Shown here: one piece after another, positions 1 through 8,036 of the stretch
How positions within the stretch are numbered: the first letter of the stretch is position 1
Layout of the letters: every line of letters begins with the position of its first letter
Origin: an uncultured Eubacteriales bacterium
Lineage (GTDB): Bacteria > Bacillota > Clostridia > Oscillospirales > CAG-382
Length of the DNA stretch: 64,000 nucleotides
Direction: 5' to 3'
Assembly (NCBI GenBank): GCA_900551295.1
Contig: URVJ01000012.1
Location: 7,786-71,785, forward strand
Made by a program: the position numbers and the translations under genes
The notes under the pieces: generated by a model
The model's input: the letters and a program-made list of their open reading frames with translations, nothing else
The model's database searches: none
What the model was told of the DNA's origin: nothing

Positions 1-328
1 TACCGGCAGCGGTAAACACCTTAATAAAAATGAACACGGCAAGAGAAACTATGAGAAAATCGACGACGTACTGCAAAAACAGTCCGTATTTTACGGCAAC
101 CTCGGCAATTTCCGGCGTCGTATCCGTTGCCGGCACTGCGGGACTGAGCACCCATTTCTTATCCTCAAAGCTTATACCGCCCGTAAGCATAGACATAAGC
201 GGCATTATTATATCAGATACAAGAGATGATGTAATCTTGCCGAACGCCGTTGCAATAACGACGCCGACTGCCATATCCACAACGTTTCCGCGGTTTATGA
301 ACTCTTTGAATTCTTTAAAAAATTTCAT
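1..328 (-). CDS. mscL: Large-conductance mechanosensitive channel MscL (partial, C-terminus cut by window edge)
   Basis: Reading from the ATG at 328 towards position 1 gives MKFFKEFKEFINRGNVVDMA followed by VGVVIATAFGKITSSLVSD, the classic MscL amino-terminal helix and pore-lining TM1. A periplasmic loop and TM2 (FLIVSLAVFIFIKVF) follow before the sequence runs off the window. About 109 residues are visible, and the cytoplasmic C-terminal bundle is missing. MscL is a homopentameric inner-membrane channel that opens at high membrane tension to release solutes on hypo-osmotic shock. A GGAGG ribosome binding site lies just upstream of the ATG. The gene starts 20 bp after hpt stops, so tsaB-hpt-mscL probably form one minus-strand transcript. 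Confidence 0.95.
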   Translation of the reverse strand, partial: MKFFKEFKEFINRGNVVDMAVGVVIATAFGKITSSLVSDIIMPLMSMLTGGISFEDKKWVLSPAVPATDTTPEIAEVAVKYGLFLQYVVDFLIVSLAVFIFIKVFTAAG

Positions 329-348
329 TGCCGTTTCCTCCGGAAAAA

Positions 349-912
349 TTACTTCTGATATATTTCGGGTTTGAGTATTCCGACGTAAGGAAGATTTCTG
401 TACTCCTCGTTATAATCAAGGCCGTAGCCAACTATAAACTCGTCGGGGATTATAAAGCCTTGATAGTCTATATGTATCTCCTTTTCGCGTCTGTCTGGCT
501 TATTGAAAAGCGTGCAGAGCTTTACGCTGTTTGCATGAAGTTCTGTTTTAAGGTGATTGAGCAGCCAATGCAGCGTATTTCCAGTATCGAGTATATCCTC
601 TATTACAACTACGTTATAGTCGGAAAGGTTACTTCTGTCGGGTTCTGATTTAAGGCGCACAATTCCCGTTGATGTAGTTCCCGAACCGTAGGAGGAAACC
701 TTGATAAAGTCTGTTTCCGCACGGAGATTGAACTCCTTCATTATATCCGCCATAAACACGACCGAGCCTTTGAGTATGCCCATAAGGAGCACCTTTTTAT
801 CGGAGTCGCGGAAGTCGTTTTCCATTTCTCTGCATATTCTCTTTACCGCGCCGTGTATTTCCTCCTCGGAAACAAGCACCTTTGAAATATCGTTGCTGCA
901 ATCCATCAACAT
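349..912 (-). CDS. hpt: Hypoxanthine phosphoribosyltransferase
   Basis: The 187-aa product makes IMP or GMP from hypoxanthine or guanine and PRPP in the cytoplasmic purine salvage pathway. The type I PRTase PRPP-binding loop is clear (VVVIEDILDTGNTL, about residues 101-114). An upstream KVSSYGSGTTSTG flexible loop and a C-terminal IVGYGLDYNEEYRNLPYVG segment, typical of bacterial Hpt, are also present. Length matches the family (about 180 aa). The start may be the ATG at 912 or the ATG two codons later; AGAGGAAAAG precedes both. It lies 47 bp downstream of tsaB and directly upstream of mscL. Confidence 0.95.
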   Translation of the reverse strand: MLMDCSNDISKVLVSEEEIHGAVKRICREMENDFRDSDKKVLLMGILKGSVVFMADIMKEFNLRAETDFIKVSSYGSGTTSTGIVRLKSEPDRSNLSDYNVVVIEDILDTGNTLHWLLNHLKTELHANSVKLCTLFNKPDRREKEIHIDYQGFIIPDEFIVGYGLDYNEEYRNLPYVGILKPEIYQK

Positions 913-959
913 TTTTCTTTTCCTCTCGTTTTCTACTTTAATAAATGCTTATTTGCGCA

Positions 960-1727
960 CTATTTTGCATCTGTACAGTTTTTAAGCTTTTCGTTTCTCT
1001 CGCGTTCCGCCTGCGAAAGCCGCAGATACATGGGCAAAAGGCTCTCGGAAGAATAATCGCCGTCGGGTTCGGCAATCATTTTTTCATTTGCCGCACGTGC
1101 GACACTGTACGCGTTTTGATACACAAGATCGGCTCTCGCCGTGCTTATGTTGAGCCTTTCGGGACGGTTTGTTTCGCAAAGCAACCTATATGCAAGATAT
1201 GCTCCGTCGCCGACAAGGACAATATCCGCGCTTTTATACTTTTCGCAAAGCTCCGAATAAAGTTCATCTGCGCTCAAGGCTCTGTCATCGCAAAGACGAA
1301 GCAGATTTCCTTTGCCGTCAGCCATGAAAATCGCGTTATAGAACTGATTTCTTCTCGCGTCCATACACGCGCATATCACCGTTCCGTCTTTTTCAAAGCT
1401 TACGTTGAGCGCAAGCGCGTAAAGTGCCGAAACAGGAACGCATTTTATATTATCTTTTCCGAACGCAAATCCTTTTACCGCAGAAACGCCTATACGAACG
1501 CCCGTAAACGACCCCGGTCCGTTGCTCACGGCAATTACTCCTACATCGTCTAAGTTCACCGACGCCTCTTTAAGGCAGAAATCCGCCATAGGCAGAAGAC
1601 TTTCGCTGTGAGTTGCGGTGCTGTTGACGGTACACTGCGATTTTACGCTGATTTCAGTGCCGTCATTTGTTTCACACAGTGCCGCGCACGCCGTTTTCGC
1701 CGTTGTATCCAACGCTAATATATACAC
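960..1727 (-). CDS. tsaB: tRNA threonylcarbamoyladenosine biosynthesis protein TsaB
   Basis: The 255-aa protein has an ASKHA fold: ALDTTAKTACAAL at the N-terminus, HSESLLP near residue 39 and GPGSFTGVRIG near residue 70, the hallmark motifs of TsaB (YeaZ). TsaB is the non-catalytic partner of TsaD in adding the threonylcarbamoyl group to A37 of ANN-decoding tRNAs. The GTG at 1727 is chosen as start because CAGAGGTAA sits 8 bases upstream and the motif begins three codons later; a longer reading to 1817 adds unrelated residues. It is first in the tsaB-hpt-mscL set, just after the jag terminator. tsaD and tsaE are not in the window. Confidence 0.93.
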   Translation of the reverse strand: MYILALDTTAKTACAALCETNDGTEISVKSQCTVNSTATHSESLLPMADFCLKEASVNLDDVGVIAVSNGPGSFTGVRIGVSAVKGFAFGKDNIKCVPVSALYALALNVSFEKDGTVICACMDARRNQFYNAIFMADGKGNLLRLCDDRALSADELYSELCEKYKSADIVLVGDGAYLAYRLLCETNRPERLNISTARADLVYQNAYSVARAANEKMIAEPDGDYSSESLLPMYLRLSQAERERNEKLKNCTDAK

Positions 1728-1826
1728 TTTTAAATTACCTCTGAACAAAAAATCAATTACGTATCCGGCAAAATAATTCGGTGCATTAAAGCTCTTTTGT
1801 TTCGACAAAATCCGCATTTAAAAATG

Positions 1827-1868
1827 CAAAAAAAGCGCACAACGGAAATTTAAATCTCATATGTGCGC
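1827..1868 (-). terminator. Rho-independent terminator after jag
   Basis: On the minus strand GCGCACA (1862-1868) pairs with TGTGCGC (1835-1841), followed by a run of seven T. It closes the rpmH-rnpA-yidD-yidC-jag unit. Confidence 0.85.
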
Positions 1869-1881
1869 CTTTAAAAGCCGA

Positions 1882-2565
1882 TTATTCCTCCGAGGTCTGC
1901 TCTTCCTCGTTGCCGTATGCGATTACAACGCGTCTGTCGCCCTGAGAGCCGACGGAGAAAGTATGCACGCCGTCAACGTTCTGAAGTTCGGAGTGTATTA
2001 TTCTGCGTTCATACGGACTCATAGGCTCAAGCGTGAAGTTTCTTCCCGTTGCAAGCACCTTATCCGCCATTCTTCTTGCAAGAGAACAGAGAGTTTCGGC
2101 GCGCTTTGCACGGTAGTTTTCAATGTCCAGCACTACTCTTACATATTCATGTCTGTCGGGATTCTTGGGGAAACGTCCGACGACGATATTGCAGAGATAC
2201 TGGAGAGAATCGAGAACGTCGCCGTGTCTGCCGATGAGCATTCCGAGTCCCTTGCCTTCGATATTTATGCAGATGTCCCTTTCAACGGTGCCGTTATCCG
2301 CAATGTTTTCCTCTATTCTTGCAACCTTTGCGGCAGCCTCAGCACCCATATCGGTTATAAGTCTGTTGATATACTCAAGAACCTTATCCTGTACCGTTTC
2401 AACAGCCGTTACCTTTACGGTTGCTTCTCTCGAACCGAGTCCGAGAATACCTTTTTTGCCTTCTTCAAGCACCTCGTACTTTACTTCCGAAACAAGCTTT
2501 CCGAGCTGGCTTGCGCCGAGTGCGACAGCCTCTTCGACTGTCTTTGCGCTTACTGTTACTTCCAT
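1882..2565 (-). CDS. jag: Jag / KhpB-type RNA-binding protein (SpoIIIJ-associated)
   Basis: The 227-aa protein has three domains in the expected order. A Jag_N domain (about residues 1-50) contains EEGKKGILGLGSREATVKV. A KH-type domain (about 95-150) contains GMLIGRHGDVLDSLQYL, and an R3H domain covers the last 70 residues (MSPYERRIIHSELQ). Family members bind RNA with KhpA and influence cell elongation and division; the gene normally follows yidC/spoIIIJ, as here. The start is the ATG at 2565 because AAAGGAG precedes it at good spacing; a further nine codons upstream are open but lack a site. It ends at a strong terminator. Confidence 0.94.
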   Translation of the reverse strand: MEVTVSAKTVEEAVALGASQLGKLVSEVKYEVLEEGKKGILGLGSREATVKVTAVETVQDKVLEYINRLITDMGAEAAAKVARIEENIADNGTVERDICINIEGKGLGMLIGRHGDVLDSLQYLCNIVVGRFPKNPDRHEYVRVVLDIENYRAKRAETLCSLARRMADKVLATGRNFTLEPMSPYERRIIHSELQNVDGVHTFSVGSQGDRRVVIAYGNEEEQTSEE

Positions 2566-2637
2566 GTTTTTACTCCTTTCGGCAGACTTCAAGACACATT
2601 AACGCTGCCGTTTTTATAAAACTATCGGCTTTAAGCC

Positions 2638-3765
2638 TTAAATTTTTCTTCTTGCCTTGGGAGCTTTGCCGGTGCTCTTGATATGAGCCTTCATCTTAGG
2701 CGTAAGCTCGCCCTTTTGGGTGCTTACTCTGAGTCCGTCGTCCTTTTTCTTTGCTCCCGACTTATCGGTTTCGACGGTCTTATCGTAATCGTCTATCTCA
2801 TATGCCGCCTTAACGGGCTTTTTCGAGGCTTTTCCTTTGAGCGCAAGCTCGGCAGCCTTAATATCCTCCTCCGTTACCTGCGGAATGGGATAAAGCTTAT
2901 AGAGAAGTATCTGCTGTGCCGCGGAGAGAATGTTCTGGAACATCCAGTAAACGGCGATAGCCGACGAAACCGAAAACGAGATCCATACCGACATAAGAGG
3001 CATTGTCCAGTCCATCATTGCAAGGCTTCTTGCCTGTGCGGGGTCGCTTGCCTGAGGCTGATATGTGAATTTTCTTATTATCTTTGTGCTGAAGAATGCA
3101 AATACAAACGTAAGAACCGGTATGAGAAGATACGGAAGATTCTCACGCGCAAAATTTATGCTCGGAGTTATTGTCATATCAATTCCGAAGATATTGAAAG
3201 ACTTATGCATTGAAAGAATCTTTTCGTAAATACCGTTCCAGTCGGCGCCCATGGCTTCTCCGACTTTTGCGGCAATATCAGAGTCACCGACAATAGCGTT
3301 TATCGTGGCTATTTCACTGTACTTTGAAACAGTTACGTCCGCAACCGTACCGTATGCCGCGGTAAGCTTTGAAACAACGTCAGATCCGAGGTTTGCGATA
3401 TAGGTGAGCGGCTTTATAATAACGCCGTAAAGCGCAAACAGCACGGGCATCTGTATAAGCAGCGGCAGGCAGCCGGACATCGGATTGATGTTCTCCTCCT
3501 GGTAGAGCTGCATGATCTCTTCATTGAGTTTCTGTTGGGTTACCTTATCGTTTCTGCCGGCATACTTCTTGCGTATAGCCATTTCCTTAGGTCTCATTCT
3601 CGACTGCTTTATCGAGTTTTTCTGCTGCTTTATGCCAAGCGGCAAGAGAAGAACCTTGATTATTACGGCGAACAAAAAGAGCGTCAGCAAATAATTCTGT
3701 CCGAATACATTATAAATGTTGCGGATTATCCAGCCAAACGCCGGTGATAAAATCGGAATATCCAT
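2638..3765 (-). CDS. yidC: Membrane protein insertase YidC/Oxa1 (SpoIIIJ type)
   Basis: The 375-aa protein inserts Sec-dependent and Sec-independent membrane proteins. It has YLLTLFLFAVIIKVLLLPL (TM), the cytoplasmic coiled hairpin with KQQKNSIKQSRMRPKEMA, YQEENINPMSGCLPLLIQMP, and three later membrane helices with AVYWMFQNILSAAQQ. The usual groove arginine in the first helix is lysine here (IIKVLLLPL). There is an insert of about 90 residues between the second and third helices and a long basic C-terminal tail, common in clostridial forms. No lipoprotein signal is seen. The ATG shares one base with the yidD stop codon (TAATG), which suggests translational coupling. Confidence 0.96.
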   Translation of the reverse strand: MDIPILSPAFGWIIRNIYNVFGQNYLLTLFLFAVIIKVLLLPLGIKQQKNSIKQSRMRPKEMAIRKKYAGRNDKVTQQKLNEEIMQLYQEENINPMSGCLPLLIQMPVLFALYGVIIKPLTYIANLGSDVVSKLTAAYGTVADVTVSKYSEIATINAIVGDSDIAAKVGEAMGADWNGIYEKILSMHKSFNIFGIDMTITPSINFARENLPYLLIPVLTFVFAFFSTKIIRKFTYQPQASDPAQARSLAMMDWTMPLMSVWISFSVSSAIAVYWMFQNILSAAQQILLYKLYPIPQVTEEDIKAAELALKGKASKKPVKAAYEIDDYDKTVETDKSGAKKKDDGLRVSTQKGELTPKMKAHIKSTGKAPKARRKI

Positions 3766-4025
3766 TACTTTTTCTCCATACTTTTAGATTTTTTATTTGC
3801 AAATCTGATTTTCGGCGGAACTTTGTCTATTCCTCCCCTGCAAAACGGGTTGCACCTAAGCAGTCTCCAAACCGCAAGCGCCGTTCCGGCAAAAAAGCCG
3901 TGAACTCTGTAAGCTTCGAGCGCATACTCCGAGCAGGTCGGATAAAAACGGCAGGTCGGTCTTACTTTCAGCGGAGAAACAAATTTTCTGTACAGCCGAA
4001 TCAAAAACATACAAACATATTTCAT
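3765..4025 (-). CDS. yidD: Membrane protein insertion efficiency factor YidD
   Basis: The 86-aa protein has the core YidD sequence: RPTCRFYPTCSEYALEAY, then WRLLRCNPFCRGGIDKVP, with four conserved cysteines. An N-terminal amphipathic helix (KYVCMFLIRLYRKFVSP) would associate it with the inner face of the membrane. It is thought to aid YidC-dependent insertion. It overlaps rnpA by four bases (ATGA) and yidC by one, so the three genes are tightly coupled. The tail after the core is lysine-rich. Confidence 0.95.
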   Translation of the reverse strand: MKYVCMFLIRLYRKFVSPLKVRPTCRFYPTCSEYALEAYRVHGFFAGTALAVWRLLRCNPFCRGGIDKVPPKIRFANKKSKSMEKK

Positions 4026-4399
4026 TTTTCTTTATTTTCAAGCAGTCCGAGTTTTGCAAAAGACGCCGTGAGCTGTCTCTCTATATCGGTACTCTTAACT
4101 TTTTTACCGAATGCCGCGCCTCTTGCGGCAATGACAATTATATATCCTTCCCGAAGTTTCGGCAAAACCGCTCTGTATCCCTCTCGTATTATCCTCTTTA
4201 CGCGGCTGCGCTTGCACGCCTTGCCGAGTTTTCGGTTTATCGAAAGTCCGAGCCTGTCCGGAAGTGGTTTTCCCTCTTTATCTTTACGGTAATTTTTGAG
4301 TACGTATACCGCGGTATACTTTCCGGCGTCGCTCTTTCCCTTTCTGTACGCTTTGACATACAGATGATTTTCGCACAACGGGTACAATTTTCTGTTCAT
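4022..4399 (-). CDS. rnpA: Ribonuclease P protein component
   Basis: The 125-aa basic protein is the protein subunit of RNase P, which removes 5' leaders from precursor tRNAs together with the rnpB RNA. The signature RNA-binding helix is KLGKACKRSRVKRIIREGYR near residues 60-80. The N-terminus (YPLCENHLYVKAYRKGKS) and VIAARGAAFGKKVKSTDIERQL match the family's beta sheet and final helix. The gene sits between rpmH and yidD, the normal bacterial order. A strong stem-loop lies between it and rpmH and may lower its expression relative to L34. Confidence 0.95.
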   Translation of the reverse strand: MNRKLYPLCENHLYVKAYRKGKSDAGKYTAVYVLKNYRKDKEGKPLPDRLGLSINRKLGKACKRSRVKRIIREGYRAVLPKLREGYIIVIAARGAAFGKKVKSTDIERQLTASFAKLGLLENKEK

Positions 4400-4415
4400 A
4401 TCCTAAAATTAAATG

Positions 4416-4482
4416 AAAAGGGTGAAACCCACCTGTGTCCCGGCATTAAAGCAGCACAACATATATGAGTTTTCACCCTTTT
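4416..4482 (-). terminator. Stem-loop between rpmH and rnpA (probable attenuating terminator)
   Basis: On the minus strand AAAAGGGTGAAAAC (4482-4469) pairs with GTTTCACCCTTTT (4428-4416), giving a stem of about 12 bp around a 40-nt loop, followed by a T-rich tract. The position suggests partial termination after rpmH. Confidence 0.6.
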
Positions 4483-4500
4483 ATCTTTTTTGACTTCAGA

Positions 4501-4635
4501 TTAATAAGTGAGTCTTGCTCTGCCCTTAGCGCGTCTTCTCTTTAAAACCTTTCTGCCGTTAGCAGTCTTCATACGCTTTCTGAAACCGTGCTCTACTTTT
4601 CTCTGACGTTTCTTAGGCTGATATGTTCTTACCAT
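4501..4635 (-). CDS. rpmH: 50S ribosomal protein bL34
   Basis: The 44-aa protein begins MVRTYQPKKRQRKVEHGF and ends VLKRRRAKGRARLTY, which is essentially the universal bL34. The ATG at 4635 is the family start, with GAGAGGTGC about 10 bases upstream; a longer reading to 4689 is not supported. It heads the rpmH-rnpA-yidD-yidC-jag cluster. In many bacteria dnaA and oriC lie just upstream of rpmH, but here the next gene upstream is a transporter. Confidence 0.97.
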   Translation of the reverse strand: MVRTYQPKKRQRKVEHGFRKRMKTANGRKVLKRRRAKGRARLTY

Positions 4636-4721
4636 GTGCACTGCACCTCTCTTTCCGATTCTAAGCATCTGAAATACGCACAGCCGCATACTTCAAAGCA
4701 CAACTTAACAAATTTATCTAT

Positions 4722-4751
4722 ATTATACACGCAAGAGGGTGCTTTTGTCAA
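4722..4751 (-). promoter_or_regulatory. Sigma-A-type promoter of rpmH
   Basis: TTGACA at 4751-4746 and TATAAT at 4727-4722, spacer 18, with TG directly before the -10. It lies about 90 bp upstream of the rpmH start. Confidence 0.85.
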
Positions 4752-4808
4752 GTCTTTTTTTCCTCTGCGGCATACTTTTATATAAACTTTTTGAAAACTT
4801 TATTCTTT

Positions 4809-5783
4809 TCAGACAAGTCCGAGCCTGCGCAGAGCAAAGCTCCATGCGAAAATCGTCGCGGTACAAAGCAGCGTTGTAAGCAGTATTATCTGGTTTGCAA
4901 GCTTATAATCGCTGTTCATGTTTTTTGCCATTATAAAGCTTGAAACGGCAGTCGGTGTGCCGAATGCTATAAGCACAAGTCCGAGATGTATTCCCGTAAA
5001 ACCGAGAACATAGTGCGACACCGCCATCATGACAGCCGGCACGGCAACGGTTTTAATCACCGACGCGGTTACGGCTTTCGCGGCTCTTCCTTTCAGGTCG
5101 GCAAATCTGAACGACGCGCCTATCGTTATAAGTGCGATCGGCGACGCACAGTCGGAAAAATATCCGAGCGTTTTGACCGCAAACGGCGGAAGCGTCAAAT
5201 CGTACACGCAGAAAGGAACCGCGAGCACGACCGCGATTATCAGCGGATTTTTAACTATTCCGCAAAGCACGTTTATTATTTTTGAAACAAGCTTTCTGCC
5301 GTTTCCCTTTTCCGAGCCGTCGAAGATGCAAAGTACGATTACCGCAAGCACGTTATACAGCGGTATCATGCAGGCAATAAGCACTGCGGCAAGCCTTGCA
5401 CCCTCATCTCCGAAAAGATTCTGCGCGAACGGCACGCCCAAAAACGCCATGTTTGAACGGAATATGCCCTGTATAAACGCTCCGCACGCGCCTCTGTTCT
5501 TTATAAATGCAGGCACGAATATCATAAGCAATAATGTAAGCGCAAGCGTTGCCGAAACGCAGAATCCCGCAAGACCGAAATCTCTCGGTATCAGCGCGTC
5601 TTTATCCACGAACGCGACCTTTGTAAACAGCATACACGGCAGCATTACGCGGAATACAAGCTTATCGGCGCACGTCACAAAGCTGTCGGTAAGCACGCCC
5701 GTGCTTTTAAGCACATATCCGACAAGCGATACAATGAATATCGGAAGAACTCCGTTTGCGCAGAAGTAAAGATCGGAAAGCAT
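4809..5783 (-). CDS. AEC family permease (auxin efflux carrier type)
   Basis: The 324-aa membrane protein has about ten hydrophobic helices in two repeats, the layout of the AEC family (bile/arsenite/riboflavin transporter fold). Recognisable parts are the N-terminal GVLPIFIVSLVGYVLKSTGVL, RSNMAFLGVPFAQNLFGDEGA in the middle and IAFGTPTAVSSFIMAKNM near the end. Bacterial members export or import small organic anions such as malate; the substrate cannot be told here. It begins 9 bp after the CapA-like gene stops and should be co-transcribed with it. No convincing terminator separates it from the rpmH promoter. Confidence 0.85.
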   Translation of the reverse strand: MLSDLYFCANGVLPIFIVSLVGYVLKSTGVLTDSFVTCADKLVFRVMLPCMLFTKVAFVDKDALIPRDFGLAGFCVSATLALTLLLMIFVPAFIKNRGACGAFIQGIFRSNMAFLGVPFAQNLFGDEGARLAAVLIACMIPLYNVLAVIVLCIFDGSEKGNGRKLVSKIINVLCGIVKNPLIIAVVLAVPFCVYDLTLPPFAVKTLGYFSDCASPIALITIGASFRFADLKGRAAKAVTASVIKTVAVPAVMMAVSHYVLGFTGIHLGLVLIAFGTPTAVSSFIMAKNMNSDYKLANQIILLTTLLCTATIFAWSFALRRLGLV

Positions 5784-5792
5784 ACTTAAAAA

Positions 5793-7307
5793 TTACTCCT
5801 CGTCGGTTCTGTAAAAGTCTTCGATAAGAAATTCATTGGGTATTGCGTTATCGATTATTCTGCGAAGTCCCGACATGGTATTTCCGGGATCGCTTATTCT
5901 CTGGCAGCGGTGCGCGGAAAGCAGATCTTCGGTATAATCGGAAAATTTATATATCTTGAACTTTCTCCACGACGTATTATACTGGCACACCGTCGGGATA
6001 AAATACGGTGCGTCAACGAACGCGGCGTCTCCTGCCTTTACAAGGTCAAATCCCGCAATTCCGCCGACCATGTTTCTCATATACAGCATTCCCGAAAGGA
6101 AATTTCCGAGAGAGTATATGACAAGCGTTCTTCCGCCGTCGGGTCTTTCGTGCCATTCCATGGGTTCGAGAACGTGCGGATGCGTGCCGATTATTACGTC
6201 GACGCCGTTATCCACCATTATCTGCATCTGCTTTTTCTGAAGATCCGACGGTTTGAACCAGTCCTCATTTCCCCAGTGAATCGACACCATTACTATATCG
6301 GCAAGCTTTCTTGCCTCTTTTGTCATTCTGTCTATATCCTTTGTTCCGCTTTCATCGCAAAGAGGTATTACCATTTTGCTTGACGACGCGAGCGGTATGC
6401 CGTTTGTACCGTAGGTATACGAAAGCAGCGCTATGGATATGCCGTCCTTTTCGATAACGCGTATATTATTGTAGTCGTCCTTATCGGTATAGCCGCCGAT
6501 ATAGGTTATAGGCTGTTTTTTCCAGAACTCGACGGTTCTTTCATATCCGCTTGTACCGGAATCAAGCATATGGTTATTTGCAAGGTTTACTATATCGAAT
6601 CCAAGCTCCATGAGGTCATACCCGACCTGATCGGGAGAGTTGAACATGGGATAGCCAGAATAGCCCTTTTCGGGACCTCCGAACGGAGATTCCTGATTGA
6701 TATATGCAATGTCCGCGTCCTTGATTATATCCGCGACGTTTGAAAACATGGGAATAAAATTATATTCCTTATCCGTACCTGCGGCGAGGTCTTTGGCGTC
6801 GGCAAGCACGGTTGAATGTACGATATTGTCTCCGCACGCGACAAAAGACACTCTCGTAGTCTGCACCTTCTGAGAAACCTCTCCGAGCGCACTTACGGCA
6901 AGAGGATAGTTTGCGACGGCTGCCGGCTTTGACGAATCTGACTTTTTCTTATCGTTTTTTGCGTCGTTCTTATCCGTGTTCTTATCCGTGTTCTTATCCG
7001 ACTTTTTATCCGTCTTTGATTCGGCTTTTTCATCTGATTTTGTATCTGTTTTTACATCGGGCTTAGGTTTGTTTTCGTCGTTTGAGTCCGTGTTATCATC
7101 TTTTTTTGTTTCGTTATCCGTCTGAATGCCGTTTTGGGCTTTTTCGTCGGGTTTATCGGACTTTTTATCGGGTTTTACCGTCCGGACGGTGCTTTGAGTA
7201 TCGTCCTTTACGGGCGCGTTCTGCGAATCAATGGTATTCTTTACAAAAAGCAGTGTCAGCGCCGCAACAATAACAATAACGGCAGCGGCAGCAATTCTGT
7301 TGTTCAT
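5793..7307 (-). CDS. CapA-family (PGA_cap) metallophosphatase-like, membrane-anchored
   Basis: The 504-aa protein has one N-terminal membrane anchor (RIAAAAVIVIVAALTLLFV). A very polar, Asp/Lys/Thr-rich low-complexity linker of about 100 residues follows (repeats such as KNTDKNTDKNDAKND). A CapA/PgsA-type calcineurin-like domain covers about residues 155-480. Its motifs are FVACGDNIVH, INQESPFGG, NLANNHMLD, VSIHWGNEDW, IGTHPHVLEP and YSLGNFLSG, which supply metal-ligand His, Asp and Asn residues. CapA proteins act in capsule or poly-gamma-glutamate assembly, but stand-alone clostridial members have no proven role. The catalytic domain would lie outside the cell. It follows the HAD gene by 11 bp. 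Confidence 0.85.
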   Translation of the reverse strand: MNNRIAAAAVIVIVAALTLLFVKNTIDSQNAPVKDDTQSTVRTVKPDKKSDKPDEKAQNGIQTDNETKKDDNTDSNDENKPKPDVKTDTKSDEKAESKTDKKSDKNTDKNTDKNDAKNDKKKSDSSKPAAVANYPLAVSALGEVSQKVQTTRVSFVACGDNIVHSTVLADAKDLAAGTDKEYNFIPMFSNVADIIKDADIAYINQESPFGGPEKGYSGYPMFNSPDQVGYDLMELGFDIVNLANNHMLDSGTSGYERTVEFWKKQPITYIGGYTDKDDYNNIRVIEKDGISIALLSYTYGTNGIPLASSSKMVIPLCDESGTKDIDRMTKEARKLADIVMVSIHWGNEDWFKPSDLQKKQMQIMVDNGVDVIIGTHPHVLEPMEWHERPDGGRTLVIYSLGNFLSGMLYMRNMVGGIAGFDLVKAGDAAFVDAPYFIPTVCQYNTSWRKFKIYKFSDYTEDLLSAHRCQRISDPGNTMSGLRRIIDNAIPNEFLIEDFYRTDEE

Positions 7308-7318
7308 CTCGTTCTCCT

Positions 7319-7906
7319 TTAATGTTTATATCCGTCGTATTTTATTATTTTCTCATGTTTTACAAGATAGACGTTCTGCACCTTTTTCATAAATTCCTCG
7401 TCATTCAGCGAGTCGGTATAGAAATTTTCAATTTCCGCGTCGGGAAATTTCTTTTCAAAGCACCTGATTTTTTCCTCTTTAAAGCATATCTGCGTTATCT
7501 TGGCGCTTTCAAGGTCTATTTCGGAGCAGACATAGTGTTTTATTCCGAGAATTTCAAGTGCGGGTCGCAAAAGAAACCCGAAAGTTGCCGAAACCACAAT
7601 ATCGTCAGTTTTTTGCTCCGACTTATACCAGCCTTTGAGCTTTCTTTTGTTCCTTATCCAGAACTTTTCGGTAAGCGCCTCAAGATCCGGTACGGCGCAG
7701 AGTGCCTCGGCTGCGTATTTCTTAGCAAGAAACGAAAACCTTTCGGGGCTTATTTTACATTTTTTGTATTTCCGATAGCTGTCAAGCACCACGAAAAGAT
7801 ATTTTACAAGCTTCGGGTGATGCTTTATGCACAAAAGATAAAAATCTAACAGGCTTTCTCCGTCGTATATCGTATTATCGAAGTCGTATACGTTAATGCA
7901 TATCAC
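7319..7906 (-). CDS. HAD-IB family hydrolase / phosphatase
   Basis: The product is 195 aa from the GTG at 7906. Motif I is VYDFDNTIYDGES near the N-terminus (DxDxT, with the first Asp as nucleophile). SATFGFLLRPALE matches HAD motif II. A C-terminal NFYTDSLNDEEFM matches motif IV. Similar clostridial proteins are annotated as phosphoserine-phosphatase-like HAD-IB enzymes of unknown substrate. The start is set at GTG because a predicted promoter lies just upstream and the longer TTG reading would overlap its -10. Ribosome binding is weak. It is first in an operon with the CapA-like and AEC genes. Confidence 0.8.
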   Translation of the reverse strand: MICINVYDFDNTIYDGESLLDFYLLCIKHHPKLVKYLFVVLDSYRKYKKCKISPERFSFLAKKYAAEALCAVPDLEALTEKFWIRNKRKLKGWYKSEQKTDDIVVSATFGFLLRPALEILGIKHYVCSEIDLESAKITQICFKEEKIRCFEKKFPDAEIENFYTDSLNDEEFMKKVQNVYLVKHEKIIKYDGYKH

Positions 7907-7930
7907 CGCCGATTTTTCATATTTACAATA

Positions 7931-7959
7931 ATTGTAACACAAACAGTCAATTTTATCAA
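7931..7959 (-). promoter_or_regulatory. Sigma-A-type promoter of the HAD-capA-AEC operon
   Basis: TTGATA at 7959-7954 and TACAAT at 7936-7931 with a 17-bp spacer. Predicted transcription starts some 15-20 bp before the GTG of the HAD gene. Confidence 0.75.
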
Positions 7960-7983
7960 CAATTTAAGAATATTTTTATGCAG

Positions 7984-8014
7984 AAAAAATCCGGTGCGGA
8001 AAAATCACACCGGA
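7984..8014 (-). terminator. Rho-independent terminator after the SDR gene
   Basis: On the minus strand TCCGGTG (8014-8008) pairs with CACCGGA (7996-7990), followed by six T. It ends the metG-tatD-SDR transcript. Confidence 0.85.
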
Positions 8015-8036
8015 ATAAACTCTTTTATTTGTTTTT

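Noticed and set aside
4690..4808. Possible origin of replication upstream of rpmH
   Set aside because: No DnaA boxes (TTATCCACA-like) or dnaA gene were seen; the gap is explained by the rpmH promoter.
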